Below, in pieces: positions 54,657 to 63,628 of a stretch of DNA of 64,000 nucleotides (position 1 is its first letter; every line of letters starts with the position of its first letter). The notes under the pieces were generated by a model. The model was not told where the DNA came from. It saw only the letters and a program-made list of their open reading frames with translations, and did not search any database. The position numbers and the translations under genes were made by a program. Origin of the DNA: Thalassovita sp. (GTDB lineage: Bacteria > Pseudomonadota > Alphaproteobacteria > Rhodobacterales > Rhodobacteraceae). Location: assembly GCA_017792425.1 (NCBI GenBank), contig CP051233.1, positions 1,708,402 to 1,772,401 on the forward strand, in the 5' to 3' direction.

Positions 54657-55625
54657 ATGCGCAAACTATTCCTGGCATTCGTGATTTGGTTGGCGGCGGC
54701 ATTTCCTCTGGCGGCGCAATCGGCGTTCTGGAAATACGAATGGCCAGACACCGATTTCGGCAAGACCAGCATCACCGATTGGACGGAAATCATGTCCGGC
54801 GGACCGGGCAAGGACGGCATCCCCGCGCTATCATCGCCAGAGTTCATCCCCGCAGCGCAGGACACTACACTTGGCCCGTCGGAAGCGGTGATCCTGTTCC
54901 AGCTGGATGGCCACCCTGCGCGCGCCTATCCGTTGCGCTATCTGATGTGGCATGAAATCGTGAACGACCGCATCGGCGACAGGCCGGTCGCGGTCACTTA
55001 TTGCCCGCTCTGCAACTCGGCGCTGGTGTTCGATGCACGGGTGGGCGATCGGGTGCTGGAATTCGGCGTGTCTGGCAACCTGCGCAATTCCGACATGGTG
55101 ATGTATGACCGCCAAACCCAAAGCTGGTGGCAACAGGCCATCGGCCAGGGCATCGTCGGAGAGATGACCGGCGTGCAGCTGACAACCCTGCCAGCACGCA
55201 TGGTGGGGTGGGCGCAATTTCGGGCGGATCATCCCGACGGGCTGGTGATGAAAATGCCGGACCACCCGCGCCCCTATGGCATGAACCCCTATCGGAACTA
55301 CGACCTGTCCACCCGCCCGTTTCTGTACAATGGGGAAAATCCGCCGCATGGTATCCCGCCATTGGCTCGCGTTGTCCGGGTGGGGGAACGTGCGTGGCCG
55401 CTGGACCGTCTGCGCAAGGCCGGTCAGGTGCAAGAGGCAGGGGTGACGCTACTTTGGATGTCCGGGCAAGCCTCGGCGCTGGAGGCGGGCGAGGTTTCGG
55501 GCGGGCGCGACGTTGGATCTGTCCGGGTGCTGAACGCGAACGGCGGCGACGTGGTGCATGACGTGATGTTTGCCTTTGCCTTTCACGCTTTCTGGCCGGA
55601 CGGCGAATGGATGCTGGGCGATTGA
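54657..55625 (+). CDS. DUF3179 domain-containing secreted protein
   Basis: Protein of 322 aa with a signal peptide (MRKLFLAFVIWLAAAFPLAA/QS). It carries the DUF3179 mark TYCPLCNSALVF (with two cysteines) and later segments EFGVSGNLRNSDMVMYD and QSWWQQAIG. Periplasmic or outer surface; function unknown, although the CPLC pair suggests redox or metal binding. GGGAGG precedes the ATG. It stands alone between the terminator and cysS. Confidence 0.85.
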   Translation: MRKLFLAFVIWLAAAFPLAAQSAFWKYEWPDTDFGKTSITDWTEIMSGGPGKDGIPALSSPEFIPAAQDTTLGPSEAVILFQLDGHPARAYPLRYLMWHEIVNDRIGDRPVAVTYCPLCNSALVFDARVGDRVLEFGVSGNLRNSDMVMYDRQTQSWWQQAIGQGIVGEMTGVQLTTLPARMVGWAQFRADHPDGLVMKMPDHPRPYGMNPYRNYDLSTRPFLYNGENPPHGIPPLARVVRVGERAWPLDRLRKAGQVQEAGVTLLWMSGQASALEAGEVSGGRDVGSVRVLNANGGDVVHDVMFAFAFHAFWPDGEWMLGD

Positions 55626-55809
55626 TTTCCCCGGTTGCCGCGGAACACCTGCCGGGGTAACACTGTTCCCATGAAACGGACGATCTGCATTATTGGCTGC
55701 ATTACCTGCTGAGACATATCGGCGGGCCGTTCTTCTATTCCAAATCAGTGTCGAAGTTGCTAAGCCCGCCCGCAAAGACCGGTGGCGTCTGCCCGCGCGT
55801 GAGGACCTG

Positions 55810-57276
55810 ATGACGACGATCAAGCTGCACAACTCGAAAACCCGCAAGAAAGAGGTTTTCCAGCCCATCGACCCGAAAAACGTGCGGATGTATGTCTGCG
55901 GGCCTACCGTCTATGATCGTGCCCATATCGGCAACGCGCGGCCCGTGATCGTGTTCGACACGCTGTTCCGGCTGCTGCGCCATGTTTACGGGGCCGATCA
56001 CGTCACCTATGTGCGCAACTTCACCGACGTGGATGACAAGATTAACGCCAAGGCGGCGGAAACCGGTCGTCCGATCGGGGACATTACCGCCGAAACCACG
56101 CAATGGTACCTTGATGACATGCGCGCCGTGGGGGCGCTGGACCCGACAGAAATGCCCCGCGCCACCGCCTATATCGGCGCTATGATCACCATGATCGAAG
56201 ATTTGATCGCCAAGGGCCACGCCTATGTCGCGGACGGGCATGTGCTGTTCTCGGTCAGTAGCTACAAGGACTATGGTGCGCTGTCGGGGCGTTCGCTGGA
56301 TGACATGATCGCCGGCGCGCGGGTCGAGGTTGCCCCGTATAAACGCGACCCGATGGATTTCGTGCTGTGGAAACCGTCCAGCGACGACCTGCCGGGCTGG
56401 GACAGCCCATGGGGACGTGGACGGCCGGGCTGGCATATCGAATGCTCTGCCATGAGCTATGAGCTGCTGGGGGAAAGCTTCGACATCCACGGCGGCGGCA
56501 ACGACCTGATGTTCCCGCACCACGAAAACGAGATCGCCCAAAGCTGCTGCGCCCATCCCGAAGGCGGTTTCGCCAAGGTCTGGATGCACAACGAGATGCT
56601 GCAGGTCGAGGGCAAGAAGATGTCCAAGTCCCTGGGCAACTTTTTTACCGTGCGCGACCTGCTGGACGGGCATGACGGCGAAAAAGGCGTCCCCGGAGAG
56701 GTGATCCGCTTCGTGTTCCTGTCCACGCATTATGGCAAGCCGATGGATTGGACCGCGAAAAAAGCGAACGATGCTGAAAAAACTATTTCTTTTTGGGCAA
56801 GTGAAATCGGACCCGCCCGCTGGATCGTAGACGAGTACCGTGCTGATGCTGAAGGCTTTGCGAAAGCTTATGCACAGCAAGAGTTGGTGGATGCCCTTGC
56901 TGACAATTTGAACACATCTTTAGCAATTTCGATGCTGTTCAAACTCGAGAAAAAGCTAAGAGGTCTATCGCGAGCAGAACTTACCAATGATGAGTTGGAC
57001 GCCACTCTGCGAAAATTGCTGGCTGGGTGTTATCTACTCGGTATTGATGTTTTGAATTATTACGGAACCCGTGAATCCGGTGTGGAGGATCTTAGTAGTT
57101 TCGCGGCAAAATTTGCGAAGATAAGAGCCATTGCAATGCAAACAAAAGACTTCTCAGAAGTGGACCGGGTGAAGGCAATACTTTTGGACGCCGGGATCGA
57201 AGTGCGGATGAGCAAGGACGGGGTGGAACTGATCGCCGGTCCCGATTTCGATCCGTCGAAGCTGGAGGGGCTGTGA
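55810..57276 (+). CDS. cysS: Cysteinyl-tRNA synthetase with a low-GC C-terminal mosaic segment
   Basis: Charges tRNA-Cys; 488 aa. Zinc and ATP motifs are C30, HIGN (39-42), GWHIECSAMS, HHENEIAQS and KMSKS (270-274). From about nt 56757 to 57190 (residues about 317-460, the DALR and helical anticodon-side region) the base use changes sharply: 56881-57060 is 43% G+C by hand count, with codons such as TTA-rich and AGA, AAA, ACA rarely used elsewhere. The frame stays open and both ends return to normal composition, so the segment looks like a recombined import. Start MTTIKL after GAGGACC; an earlier ATG is possible. Confidence 0.93.
   Translation: MTTIKLHNSKTRKKEVFQPIDPKNVRMYVCGPTVYDRAHIGNARPVIVFDTLFRLLRHVYGADHVTYVRNFTDVDDKINAKAAETGRPIGDITAETTQWYLDDMRAVGALDPTEMPRATAYIGAMITMIEDLIAKGHAYVADGHVLFSVSSYKDYGALSGRSLDDMIAGARVEVAPYKRDPMDFVLWKPSSDDLPGWDSPWGRGRPGWHIECSAMSYELLGESFDIHGGGNDLMFPHHENEIAQSCCAHPEGGFAKVWMHNEMLQVEGKKMSKSLGNFFTVRDLLDGHDGEKGVPGEVIRFVFLSTHYGKPMDWTAKKANDAEKTISFWASEIGPARWIVDEYRADAEGFAKAYAQQELVDALADNLNTSLAISMLFKLEKKLRGLSRAELTNDELDATLRKLLAGCYLLGIDVLNYYGTRESGVEDLSSFAAKFAKIRAIAMQTKDFSEVDRVKAILLDAGIEVRMSKDGVELIAGPDFDPSKLEGL
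56757..57190 (+). other. Low-GC segment inside cysS
   Basis: About 430 bp with GC near 43-45% inside a gene and region that are otherwise above 60%. No repeat, insertion sequence or stop codon at the edges, so homologous replacement from a lower-GC donor fits better than transposition. Confidence 0.7.
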
Positions 57277-57307
57277 TGGGACCGGTTCGCCTGCGGCGGG
57301 CGGGGGC

Positions 57308-57386
57308 AGGGGGGCTGTCTGCCCCCCTCTTGGACTGCGTCCAATTCACCCCCCGAGGGTTTTTCAACCAAGAAAAAGCGAGGGCC
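57308..57386 (+). repeat. Rhodobacterales extragenic repeat in front of cimA
   Basis: Hairpin AGGGGGGC/GCCCCCCT (57308-57328) followed by the CCCCCCGAGGGTTTTTCAACC (57350-57370) and AAGAAAAAGC motif. It is a relative of the GAGTATTTGGGGCAAGATGAA element after fabG at 32027-32047. Here it runs directly into the ribosome site of cimA. Confidence 0.6.
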
Positions 57387-57391
57387 GGAGA

Positions 57392-59029
57392 ATGAGCCGG
57401 GAACGCCTGTACATCTATGACACCACTTTGCGCGACGGGCAGCAGACCCAGGGTGTGCAGTTTTCCACCGCAGAAAAGCAGGTGATCGCTGAAACGCTGG
57501 ACCGTCTGGGCGTGGATTACATCGAAGGCGGTTGGCCCGGTGCCAACCCTACCGACAGCGAATTCTTTGATCAGCGCCCTAAGACACGCGCCGTGTTCAC
57601 CGCTTTCGGGATGACCAAGCGGGCCGGACGGTCGGCCGAGAATGACGACGTGCTGGCGGCGGTGATGAACGCGGGAACCCCGGCGGTGTGCCTGGTGGGC
57701 AAGACTCATGATTTTCATGTGGAGACCGCGCTGGGGATCACGCTGGCGGAGAATACCGAGAATATCGCGCGCTCGGTAGAATATATCGTCAAGCAGGGGC
57801 GCGAGGCGCTGTTCGATGCCGAGCATTTCTTTGACGGGTACAAGGCCAACCCGGCCTATGCGCTGGAGGCGGTGAAAGCGGCCCATGATGCCGGGGCGCG
57901 CTGGGTGGTGCTGTGCGACACCAACGGCGGAACGCTGCCGCAGGAAATCCATGACATCACGACGGCGGTGATCGCGGCGGGGATCCCGGGGGATCATCTG
58001 GGGATTCACACCCACAACGATACGGAAAACGCGGTGGCGGGGGCGCTGGCGGCGATTGATGCGGGCGCGCGGCAGGTGCAGGGCACGCTGAACGGGCTGG
58101 GAGAACGCTGCGGCAACGCCAACCTGACAACGCTGATCCCGACGCTGCTGCTGAAGGAACCCTACGCTAGCACCTATGACACCCGGATTACCCAAGAGGC
58201 GCTGGCCGGGCTGGTCAAGGCGAGCCGCAAGCTGGACGACATCCTGAACCGGGTGCCGTTCCGTCAGGCGCCCTATGTGGGGGCCAGCGCCTTCGCGCAC
58301 AAGGCGGGGCTGCATGCCAGCGCGATCCTGAAGGATCCCAGCACCTATGAACACATCGAACCATCGGTGGTGGGCAACAGCCGCATCATCCCGATGTCGA
58401 ACCAGGCGGGCCAATCCAACCTGCGCCAGCGTCTGGCCGAGGCTGGTCTGCAGGTGGAACCGGGCGATCCGGCCCTGGCGCGCATCCTGGACCTGATCAA
58501 GGCGCGCGAGGCCGAGGGGTACACCTACGACAGCGCGCAGGCCAGTTTCGAGTTGCTGGCGCGGGCCGAACTGGGGCTGCTGCCCGAGTTCTTCGAGGTC
58601 AAACGCTACAAGGTCACGGTTGAACGGCGGAAAAACAAGTACAACAGGATGGTCAGCCTGTCAGAGGCGGTTGTCGTGGTGAAAGTGGATGGCGAAAAGA
58701 AGCTGTCGGTGTCGGAATCGCTGGACGAGAGCGGCTCGGACCGCGGCCCTGTGAACGCGCTGTCCAAGGCGCTGGCCAAGGACTTGGGGCGCTATTCTCA
58801 GGCGATCGAGGACATGCACCTTGTCGATTTCAAGGTGCGCATCACCCAGGGTGGCACCGAGGCCGTGACCCGCGTCATCATCGACAGCGAGGACGGGCAG
58901 GGGCGGCGCTGGTCCACGGTGGGCGTGTCGCCAAACATCGTGGATGCCTCTTTCGATGCGTTGCTGGATGCGATCAACTGGAAGCTTTTGCGCGAATATG
59001 CCGGGGCGGAACAGGGCGCGGCAGAGTGA
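57392..59029 (+). CDS. cimA: (R)-citramalate synthase
   Basis: Condenses pyruvate and acetyl-CoA to citramalate, a threonine-independent route to isoleucine; 545 aa. HMGL-like barrel with YDTTLRDGQQTQGV (8-21), HTHNDTENAVAGALAA and GLGERCGNANL, then a LeuA-type C-terminal regulatory domain. CimA and 2-isopropylmalate synthase are alike, but the length and TQGVQFS loop point to CimA. Its stop overlaps the next start (GTGA). Confidence 0.92.
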   Translation: MSRERLYIYDTTLRDGQQTQGVQFSTAEKQVIAETLDRLGVDYIEGGWPGANPTDSEFFDQRPKTRAVFTAFGMTKRAGRSAENDDVLAAVMNAGTPAVCLVGKTHDFHVETALGITLAENTENIARSVEYIVKQGREALFDAEHFFDGYKANPAYALEAVKAAHDAGARWVVLCDTNGGTLPQEIHDITTAVIAAGIPGDHLGIHTHNDTENAVAGALAAIDAGARQVQGTLNGLGERCGNANLTTLIPTLLLKEPYASTYDTRITQEALAGLVKASRKLDDILNRVPFRQAPYVGASAFAHKAGLHASAILKDPSTYEHIEPSVVGNSRIIPMSNQAGQSNLRQRLAEAGLQVEPGDPALARILDLIKAREAEGYTYDSAQASFELLARAELGLLPEFFEVKRYKVTVERRKNKYNRMVSLSEAVVVVKVDGEKKLSVSESLDESGSDRGPVNALSKALAKDLGRYSQAIEDMHLVDFKVRITQGGTEAVTRVIIDSEDGQGRRWSTVGVSPNIVDASFDALLDAINWKLLREYAGAEQGAAE

Positions 59030-60000
59030 TCGGCAAGATCGCCCTTTCCCTTGCGTTGACGGCGTTGATTCCGGCCGGGATTGCGCTGGGGCTGATTGCC
59101 TCGCAATCGCCTGGGTCGCTGACGGCGGATGAGGGGCTGGATTTTTCGCGCCAGGTTGCCACAGGGATCGCCCCCTTGCCCGTGCAGCCGGTGCAGATGC
59201 GCGACGGGTTCCCCCTGCAGGTGCGGCATCTGCCCGGGCCGGACGGGGCGCCGCTGATCGTGATGGTGCACGGTTCGGGCTGGCATGGCGGGCAGTTCGA
59301 CGGGCTGGCGCTGGCGTTGGCGGAACAGGCAGAGGTGCTGGTGCCAGATCTGCGCGGCCACGGGGCGCAGCCGGGGCGACGTGGGGATATCGACTATGTC
59401 GGCCAGTTCGAGGATGACCTCGCCGACCTGATCACCGCCTTTCACAAGCCGGGGCAGCGCGTGATCCTGCTGGGGCACAGTTCCGGCGGTGGCCTGGTGG
59501 TGCGGATGGCCGGGGGGACGCATGGTTCACGTCTGGATGGGGCGATCCTGCTAGCGCCGTTCCTGCATCACAGCGCGCCGACGGCGCGCAAGAATTCAGG
59601 GGGCTGGGCGCATGTGTTGCTGCGCCGGATGATCGGATTGAGCATGTTGAACGCTGTTCATGTGACGGCGCTGAACCATCTGACCGTCATCCAGTTTGCA
59701 ATGCCCCAATCAGTGCTGGACGGCCCTTTGGGCAATACGGCGACCACCGCGTACAGCTATCGGCTGAACACATCCTATGCACCGCATAACGACTATAAGG
59801 CTGACATAGCCGCGCTGCCGCCTTTCCTGCTGGTCGTGGGGGACGGGGACGAGGCGTTTGTGCCGGACCAGTATCAGCCGCTGATGCAGGGCCTGACGGA
59901 GGCGGGGCATTATGCGCTGTTGCCGGGGGTATCGCATCTGGATGTGGTGAACGATCCGAATACCCTGACCCTGATACAGGATTTCCTGCGTGAGTTTTGA
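59026..60000 (+). CDS. Alpha/beta hydrolase with N-terminal membrane anchor
   Basis: Hydrolase of 324 aa. A hydrophobic helix (about 5-24) is followed by a lid-bearing alpha/beta fold: VHGSGWHGGQFDGLA, nucleophile S152 in GHSSGGG, acid in VVGDGDEAF and histidine in GVSHLDVVN. GTG start inside the cimA stop, so coupled translation. Resembles carboxylesterases or lipases; substrate unknown and no link to isoleucine synthesis is evident. Confidence 0.85.
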   Translation: MIGKIALSLALTALIPAGIALGLIASQSPGSLTADEGLDFSRQVATGIAPLPVQPVQMRDGFPLQVRHLPGPDGAPLIVMVHGSGWHGGQFDGLALALAEQAEVLVPDLRGHGAQPGRRGDIDYVGQFEDDLADLITAFHKPGQRVILLGHSSGGGLVVRMAGGTHGSRLDGAILLAPFLHHSAPTARKNSGGWAHVLLRRMIGLSMLNAVHVTALNHLTVIQFAMPQSVLDGPLGNTATTAYSYRLNTSYAPHNDYKADIAALPPFLLVVGDGDEAFVPDQYQPLMQGLTEAGHYALLPGVSHLDVVNDPNTLTLIQDFLREF

Positions 60001-60769
60001 CGACCCTGACCTGATCGCTTGTGCCGAACTGGTGCAGCGCGGTGACCCGGATCGCTTTCGTGTGGCGATGGCTGCGCCAGTGGCGGCGCGGGCGGTGCTT
60101 TTCCCGGTCTACGCGGCGAACGTAGAGATCTCGCGCGCGCCATGGATGACGCAGGAACCTCTGATTGCAGAAATGCGCCTGCAATGGTGGAAAGACGCGT
60201 TCGAGGAAATCGCCCTTGGCGGTATCGTGCGGCGGCATTTCGTGGTCACGCCCCTGGCGCGCCTGCTGGATTCCGAAGGCGCCTCCTTGATGACGGATCT
60301 GGCCGCTGCCCGTACATGGGACATTCACCGCGACCCGTTCGAGGACGCGGAGGCGTTCGAACGCTACATCACCCACAGTGCGGCCAACCTTATGCTGGCT
60401 TCGGCGCGGGCCCTGGGGACGGTGGACGCTGCGGTGGTCGGTGATCTGGGCTATGCGGCGGGACTGGCGAATTTCCTGGCGGCCGTGCCTGCACTGGAAG
60501 CCGCCAAGCGTATCCCGCTGGTGGACGGACGGCCCGAAGCGGTGGCTGCCCTTGCACAGGACGGATTAGCCCGCCTGAAACGCGCACGGGCGAACCGGGA
60601 CGGCGTTTCGGCCAGTGCGCGACCGGCCCTGCTGACCGCTTGGAAAACCGAAGGCATCCTCCGCCGGGCCGCCGCACAGCCGCACAGGGTGGCTGCGGGC
60701 GCGTTGCAGGGGTCGGAATTTGCGGCCAATGCTGGTTTGCTGCTGCGCACGCTCAGCGGGCGCTGGTAG
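59990..60769 (+). CDS. Squalene/phytoene synthase-like (NDUFAF6-type) protein
   Basis: All-helical prenyl-synthase fold of 259 aa (CAELVQRGDPDRFRVAMAAP, APWMTQEPLIAEMRLQWWKDAFEE). The aspartate-rich DxxxD motifs of true phytoene synthases are not seen, so it is closer to the NDUFAF6-like group involved in complex I assembly in mitochondria. GTG start overlapping the hydrolase by 11 nt. In bacteria its role is unknown. Confidence 0.8.
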   Translation: MSFDDPDLIACAELVQRGDPDRFRVAMAAPVAARAVLFPVYAANVEISRAPWMTQEPLIAEMRLQWWKDAFEEIALGGIVRRHFVVTPLARLLDSEGASLMTDLAAARTWDIHRDPFEDAEAFERYITHSAANLMLASARALGTVDAAVVGDLGYAAGLANFLAAVPALEAAKRIPLVDGRPEAVAALAQDGLARLKRARANRDGVSASARPALLTAWKTEGILRRAAAQPHRVAAGALQGSEFAANAGLLLRTLSGRW

Positions 60770-60775
60770 GCGCGG

Positions 60776-61993
60776 TCAGTCGTCTTTCGGGCGCAGCACA
60801 AGCCAGATCAACGCCCCACCGGCCAGCATCAGGAACGGCGCCATCGCCAGGTTGACCGAGGTCCAGCCGGTTTCCGCCGACCCGCCGGAACAGTTCATCA
60901 AACCGCCCGACGCCAGCGATGCCATCGTCACCCCGCCGAACACCAGAAGATCGTTCAGCCCTTGCATACGGCCCCGTTCATGCGGCTCGTGCGCCCCGGC
61001 CAGCATCGACGTGGCGCCGATAAAGCCGAAGTTCCAGCCGACCCCCAACAGGATCAGTGCGACGAAAAAGTTCTCCAACTCGACACCCTGCAGCGCCACG
61101 ACGCCCGCCCCCGCCAGAATGGCAAGACCGGTTGCGACCACCTTTTCCACGCCGAACCGCGCGATCAGATGACCGGTAAAGAAACTGGGGATATACATCG
61201 CCAGAACGTGGGCCGAGACAATGTCAGCCGCTGTGTTCTTGTCAAACCCGCACCCGACCACCGCCAGCGGGGTCGAGGTCATGACCAGGTTCATCAGTGC
61301 ATAGCTGACCATCGCACAGATCACCGCGACCAGAATGCGCGGGGTGGTGATCAATTCCCAGCGGGTGCGCCCCTTGGGGTCGTCATGGGACGGGGCCTTG
61401 GGCTTGGGGATGCGCAGGAACAGAAACAGCGCCGACCCGATCACGTTCACCGCGATCACTGCCAAGTAGGTGCCCACAAAGGGGATCACCATCGCATCTA
61501 CCGTGACCTTGACCAACTGCGGCCCGATGATGGCCGCGGCAAGCCCGCCGGCCATGACATAGGAAATCGCCTTGGGGCGGAAGGCGTCGCTGGCGGTGTC
61601 GGCGGCGGCGAAGCGGTAAAAACCCTGCGCGCTCATGTAGATACCCGTTACAAGACTGCCCAGCAGGAACACCGGAAATGACGCCAGATACAGCCCGTAT
61701 GCGCCGATCCCCCCGCCGATCGCCCCGGCCAGTGTTCCCAGCAAGAACCCGGTGCGGCGGCCCCATTTCTGCATGATCCACGAAACGGGCGTCGCGGCCA
61801 GCATGCTGCCCAACACGATCAGCGAAATCGGCAAGGTGGCAAAGCACAGGTTGGTCGCCAGCGTCTGACCAGCCAAGCCACCGATGGTAAAGATCATCGG
61901 CATCTGTGCGCCCAGAACGGCTTGGGCCAGCACAAGGATGGCCACGTTGCGCTTGGCCAATCGGTCGTCGGAAAAATATGCGGAATCTGTCAT
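60776..61993 (-). CDS. MFS transporter
   Basis: Major facilitator of 405 aa with about 12 hydrophobic helices and the loop motif between TM2 and TM3 (MQKWGRRTGFLLG, near 74-86). Substrate not predictable. It ends 6 nt from a convergent gene. The ATG at 61993 has no good ribosome site, so a downstream start cannot be excluded. Confidence 0.85.
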   Translation of the reverse strand: MTDSAYFSDDRLAKRNVAILVLAQAVLGAQMPMIFTIGGLAGQTLATNLCFATLPISLIVLGSMLAATPVSWIMQKWGRRTGFLLGTLAGAIGGGIGAYGLYLASFPVFLLGSLVTGIYMSAQGFYRFAAADTASDAFRPKAISYVMAGGLAAAIIGPQLVKVTVDAMVIPFVGTYLAVIAVNVIGSALFLFLRIPKPKAPSHDDPKGRTRWELITTPRILVAVICAMVSYALMNLVMTSTPLAVVGCGFDKNTAADIVSAHVLAMYIPSFFTGHLIARFGVEKVVATGLAILAGAGVVALQGVELENFFVALILLGVGWNFGFIGATSMLAGAHEPHERGRMQGLNDLLVFGGVTMASLASGGLMNCSGGSAETGWTSVNLAMAPFLMLAGGALIWLVLRPKDD

Positions 61994-62051
61994 GCGAAAC
62001 TGCTAGCGGGTTGTCCGGCCCGGCGCAAGCGTCCGAGTGATAGCAGGCTGG

Positions 62052-62903
62052 TCAGCGTTCCTCGGCCGGGCGGCCGCGCCGCAGCGGGTCCATGTCGCGG
62101 GGTGCATCACCTGCGATCATGCCCTGCCAGTCCAGCACCTGCCGCAGCAGCACCGCGCGGCCCACGCAGACGATGGCGGGCGGCTCCAATCCACTGGTAG
62201 CGATGTCCTGTTCCAGCCGGGACAGGGTGGTTTCCAGCACATGCTGGTCCGGCGTGGTTGCCTGACAGACGACAGCGCAGGGATCGTGCGGGTCGCGGCC
62301 GCCCCTGATCAGTTCCGCCGCGATGCGACCCGCGTGTTTCATCCCCATGTAGATCACCAGCACCTGCGCGCTTTGACCCAGCACGGCCCAGTTCAGCGTG
62401 TCCGGGGTGTCGCCCTTCTGATCGTGTCCGGTGACGAACACAACCGATTGGTTGACGTCGCGATGTGTCACGGGGATGCCGGCGTAGGCCAGTCCGCCGA
62501 TCCCGGCGCTGATGCCAGGGATGATCCGTATCGGGATGCCGTGTTGGACCAGCGCCTGCGCCTCTTCGCCGCCGCGCCCGAAAACGAAGGGGTCGCCCCC
62601 CTTCAGGCGCAGCACCCGCTTGCCCTGCTGCGCCAATTCCACCAGACGCAACGAGATATCCTGTTGTTTCGCCGAAGGTTTTCCACCGCGTTTGCCAGCG
62701 TATTCCAGTTCAGCCTGTGGGGCCCACTCCAGGATCTGGCCGTTCACCAGCGCGTCATAGACGATGACATCCGCCTGCCGCAGCGCGTTCAGCGCGTGCA
62801 GTGTCAGAAGCCCGGGATCGCCGGGGCCAGCGCCGCACAGCCAGACCCAGCCGGGTTCCAGCGTGGGCCAGTTCGAAGCGGGAAGGGAATTTGAATCGGT
62901 CAT
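62052..62903 (-). CDS. cobA: Uroporphyrinogen-III C-methyltransferase
   Basis: SAM-dependent enzyme of 283 aa making precorrin-2, the branch point to sirohaem and cobalamin. VWLCGAGPGDPGLLTLHAL (19-37) and RLKGGDPFVFGRGGEEA are the two family signatures. No sirohaem dehydrogenase part (CysG N-terminal) is fused. The split-MetH enzyme in this window needs B12, but no other cobalamin genes are near. Confidence 0.94.
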   Translation of the reverse strand: MTDSNSLPASNWPTLEPGWVWLCGAGPGDPGLLTLHALNALRQADVIVYDALVNGQILEWAPQAELEYAGKRGGKPSAKQQDISLRLVELAQQGKRVLRLKGGDPFVFGRGGEEAQALVQHGIPIRIIPGISAGIGGLAYAGIPVTHRDVNQSVVFVTGHDQKGDTPDTLNWAVLGQSAQVLVIYMGMKHAGRIAAELIRGGRDPHDPCAVVCQATTPDQHVLETTLSRLEQDIATSGLEPPAIVCVGRAVLLRQVLDWQGMIAGDAPRDMDPLRRGRPAEER

Positions 62904-62998
62904 GTCCTTGTATGCGCCGTATTCTCGGGCTGGGAAAGGGGGATGCCGCTTGGCGGGGTGCGACCCGATGCCTATAGTCTGGCCGGACTGGGGGGGAC

Positions 62999-63628
62999 AT
63001 GGTCGGACGGATCATTCAGACAGAGGATTGCGTGGCCGAAGGGGCCGAGTGGCTGTGCCGTGCGGATCCGGTGCTGGCCGGGGCCTATGCGGTGACCGGT
63101 CCCTTGCCGCTGCGGCGCCAGCCGGACGGGTTCACCCAGTTGCTGAACGCGATTGTCAGCCAGCAGGTTAGCGTCGCCTCGGCCAATGCGATCTGGGCGC
63201 GGTTGGAAGCGGCGGAGATGCTGGGGGCGGACGCGATTCTGGACCGGACTGACGACGAGTTGCGCGCGCTGGGGCTGAGCCGACAAAAAGTGCGCTATGC
63301 CAAGGCCCTGGCCGCTGCCGGGATTGACTATGACGCGCTACGAAGCCAGCCGGATCAGGCGGTGGTGGACACCCTGACCCGGGTGACCGGAATCGGGGTA
63401 TGGACGGCGGAAATCTATGCGATGTTCAGCTTGGGGCGCGCCGATGTGTTTGCGCCGGGTGATCTGGCCTTGCAAGAGGCAGTGCGTATCCTCTACGACC
63501 TTCCCGAACGTCCGCGCGAGGCGGCGCTGCGCAGGATGGCGACGGGCTGGGCGCCGTGGCGTGCGGTGGCCGCGCGCCTGTTGTGGGCCTACTATCGTAT
63601 TGAAAAACAAAGAGAAGGTATCAGATGA
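62999..63628 (+). CDS. DNA-3-methyladenine glycosylase-type HhH-GPD protein
   Basis: Base-excision enzyme of 209 aa. HhH-GPD fold with LNAIVSQQVSVASANAIW, helix-hairpin-helix VTGIGVWTAEIY and catalytic D155 in FAPGDLALQ. AlkA C-terminal type without the N-terminal domain. GGGGG lies 2-6 nt before the ATG. The stop overlaps the next gene (ATGA). Confidence 0.9.
   Translation: MVGRIIQTEDCVAEGAEWLCRADPVLAGAYAVTGPLPLRRQPDGFTQLLNAIVSQQVSVASANAIWARLEAAEMLGADAILDRTDDELRALGLSRQKVRYAKALAAAGIDYDALRSQPDQAVVDTLTRVTGIGVWTAEIYAMFSLGRADVFAPGDLALQEAVRILYDLPERPREAALRRMATGWAPWRAVAARLLWAYYRIEKQREGIR

Noticed and set aside
57308..57328. Terminator between cysS and cimA
   Set aside because: The stem has no T run directly after it and belongs to the extragenic repeat; it may weaken readthrough but is not a clear terminator.
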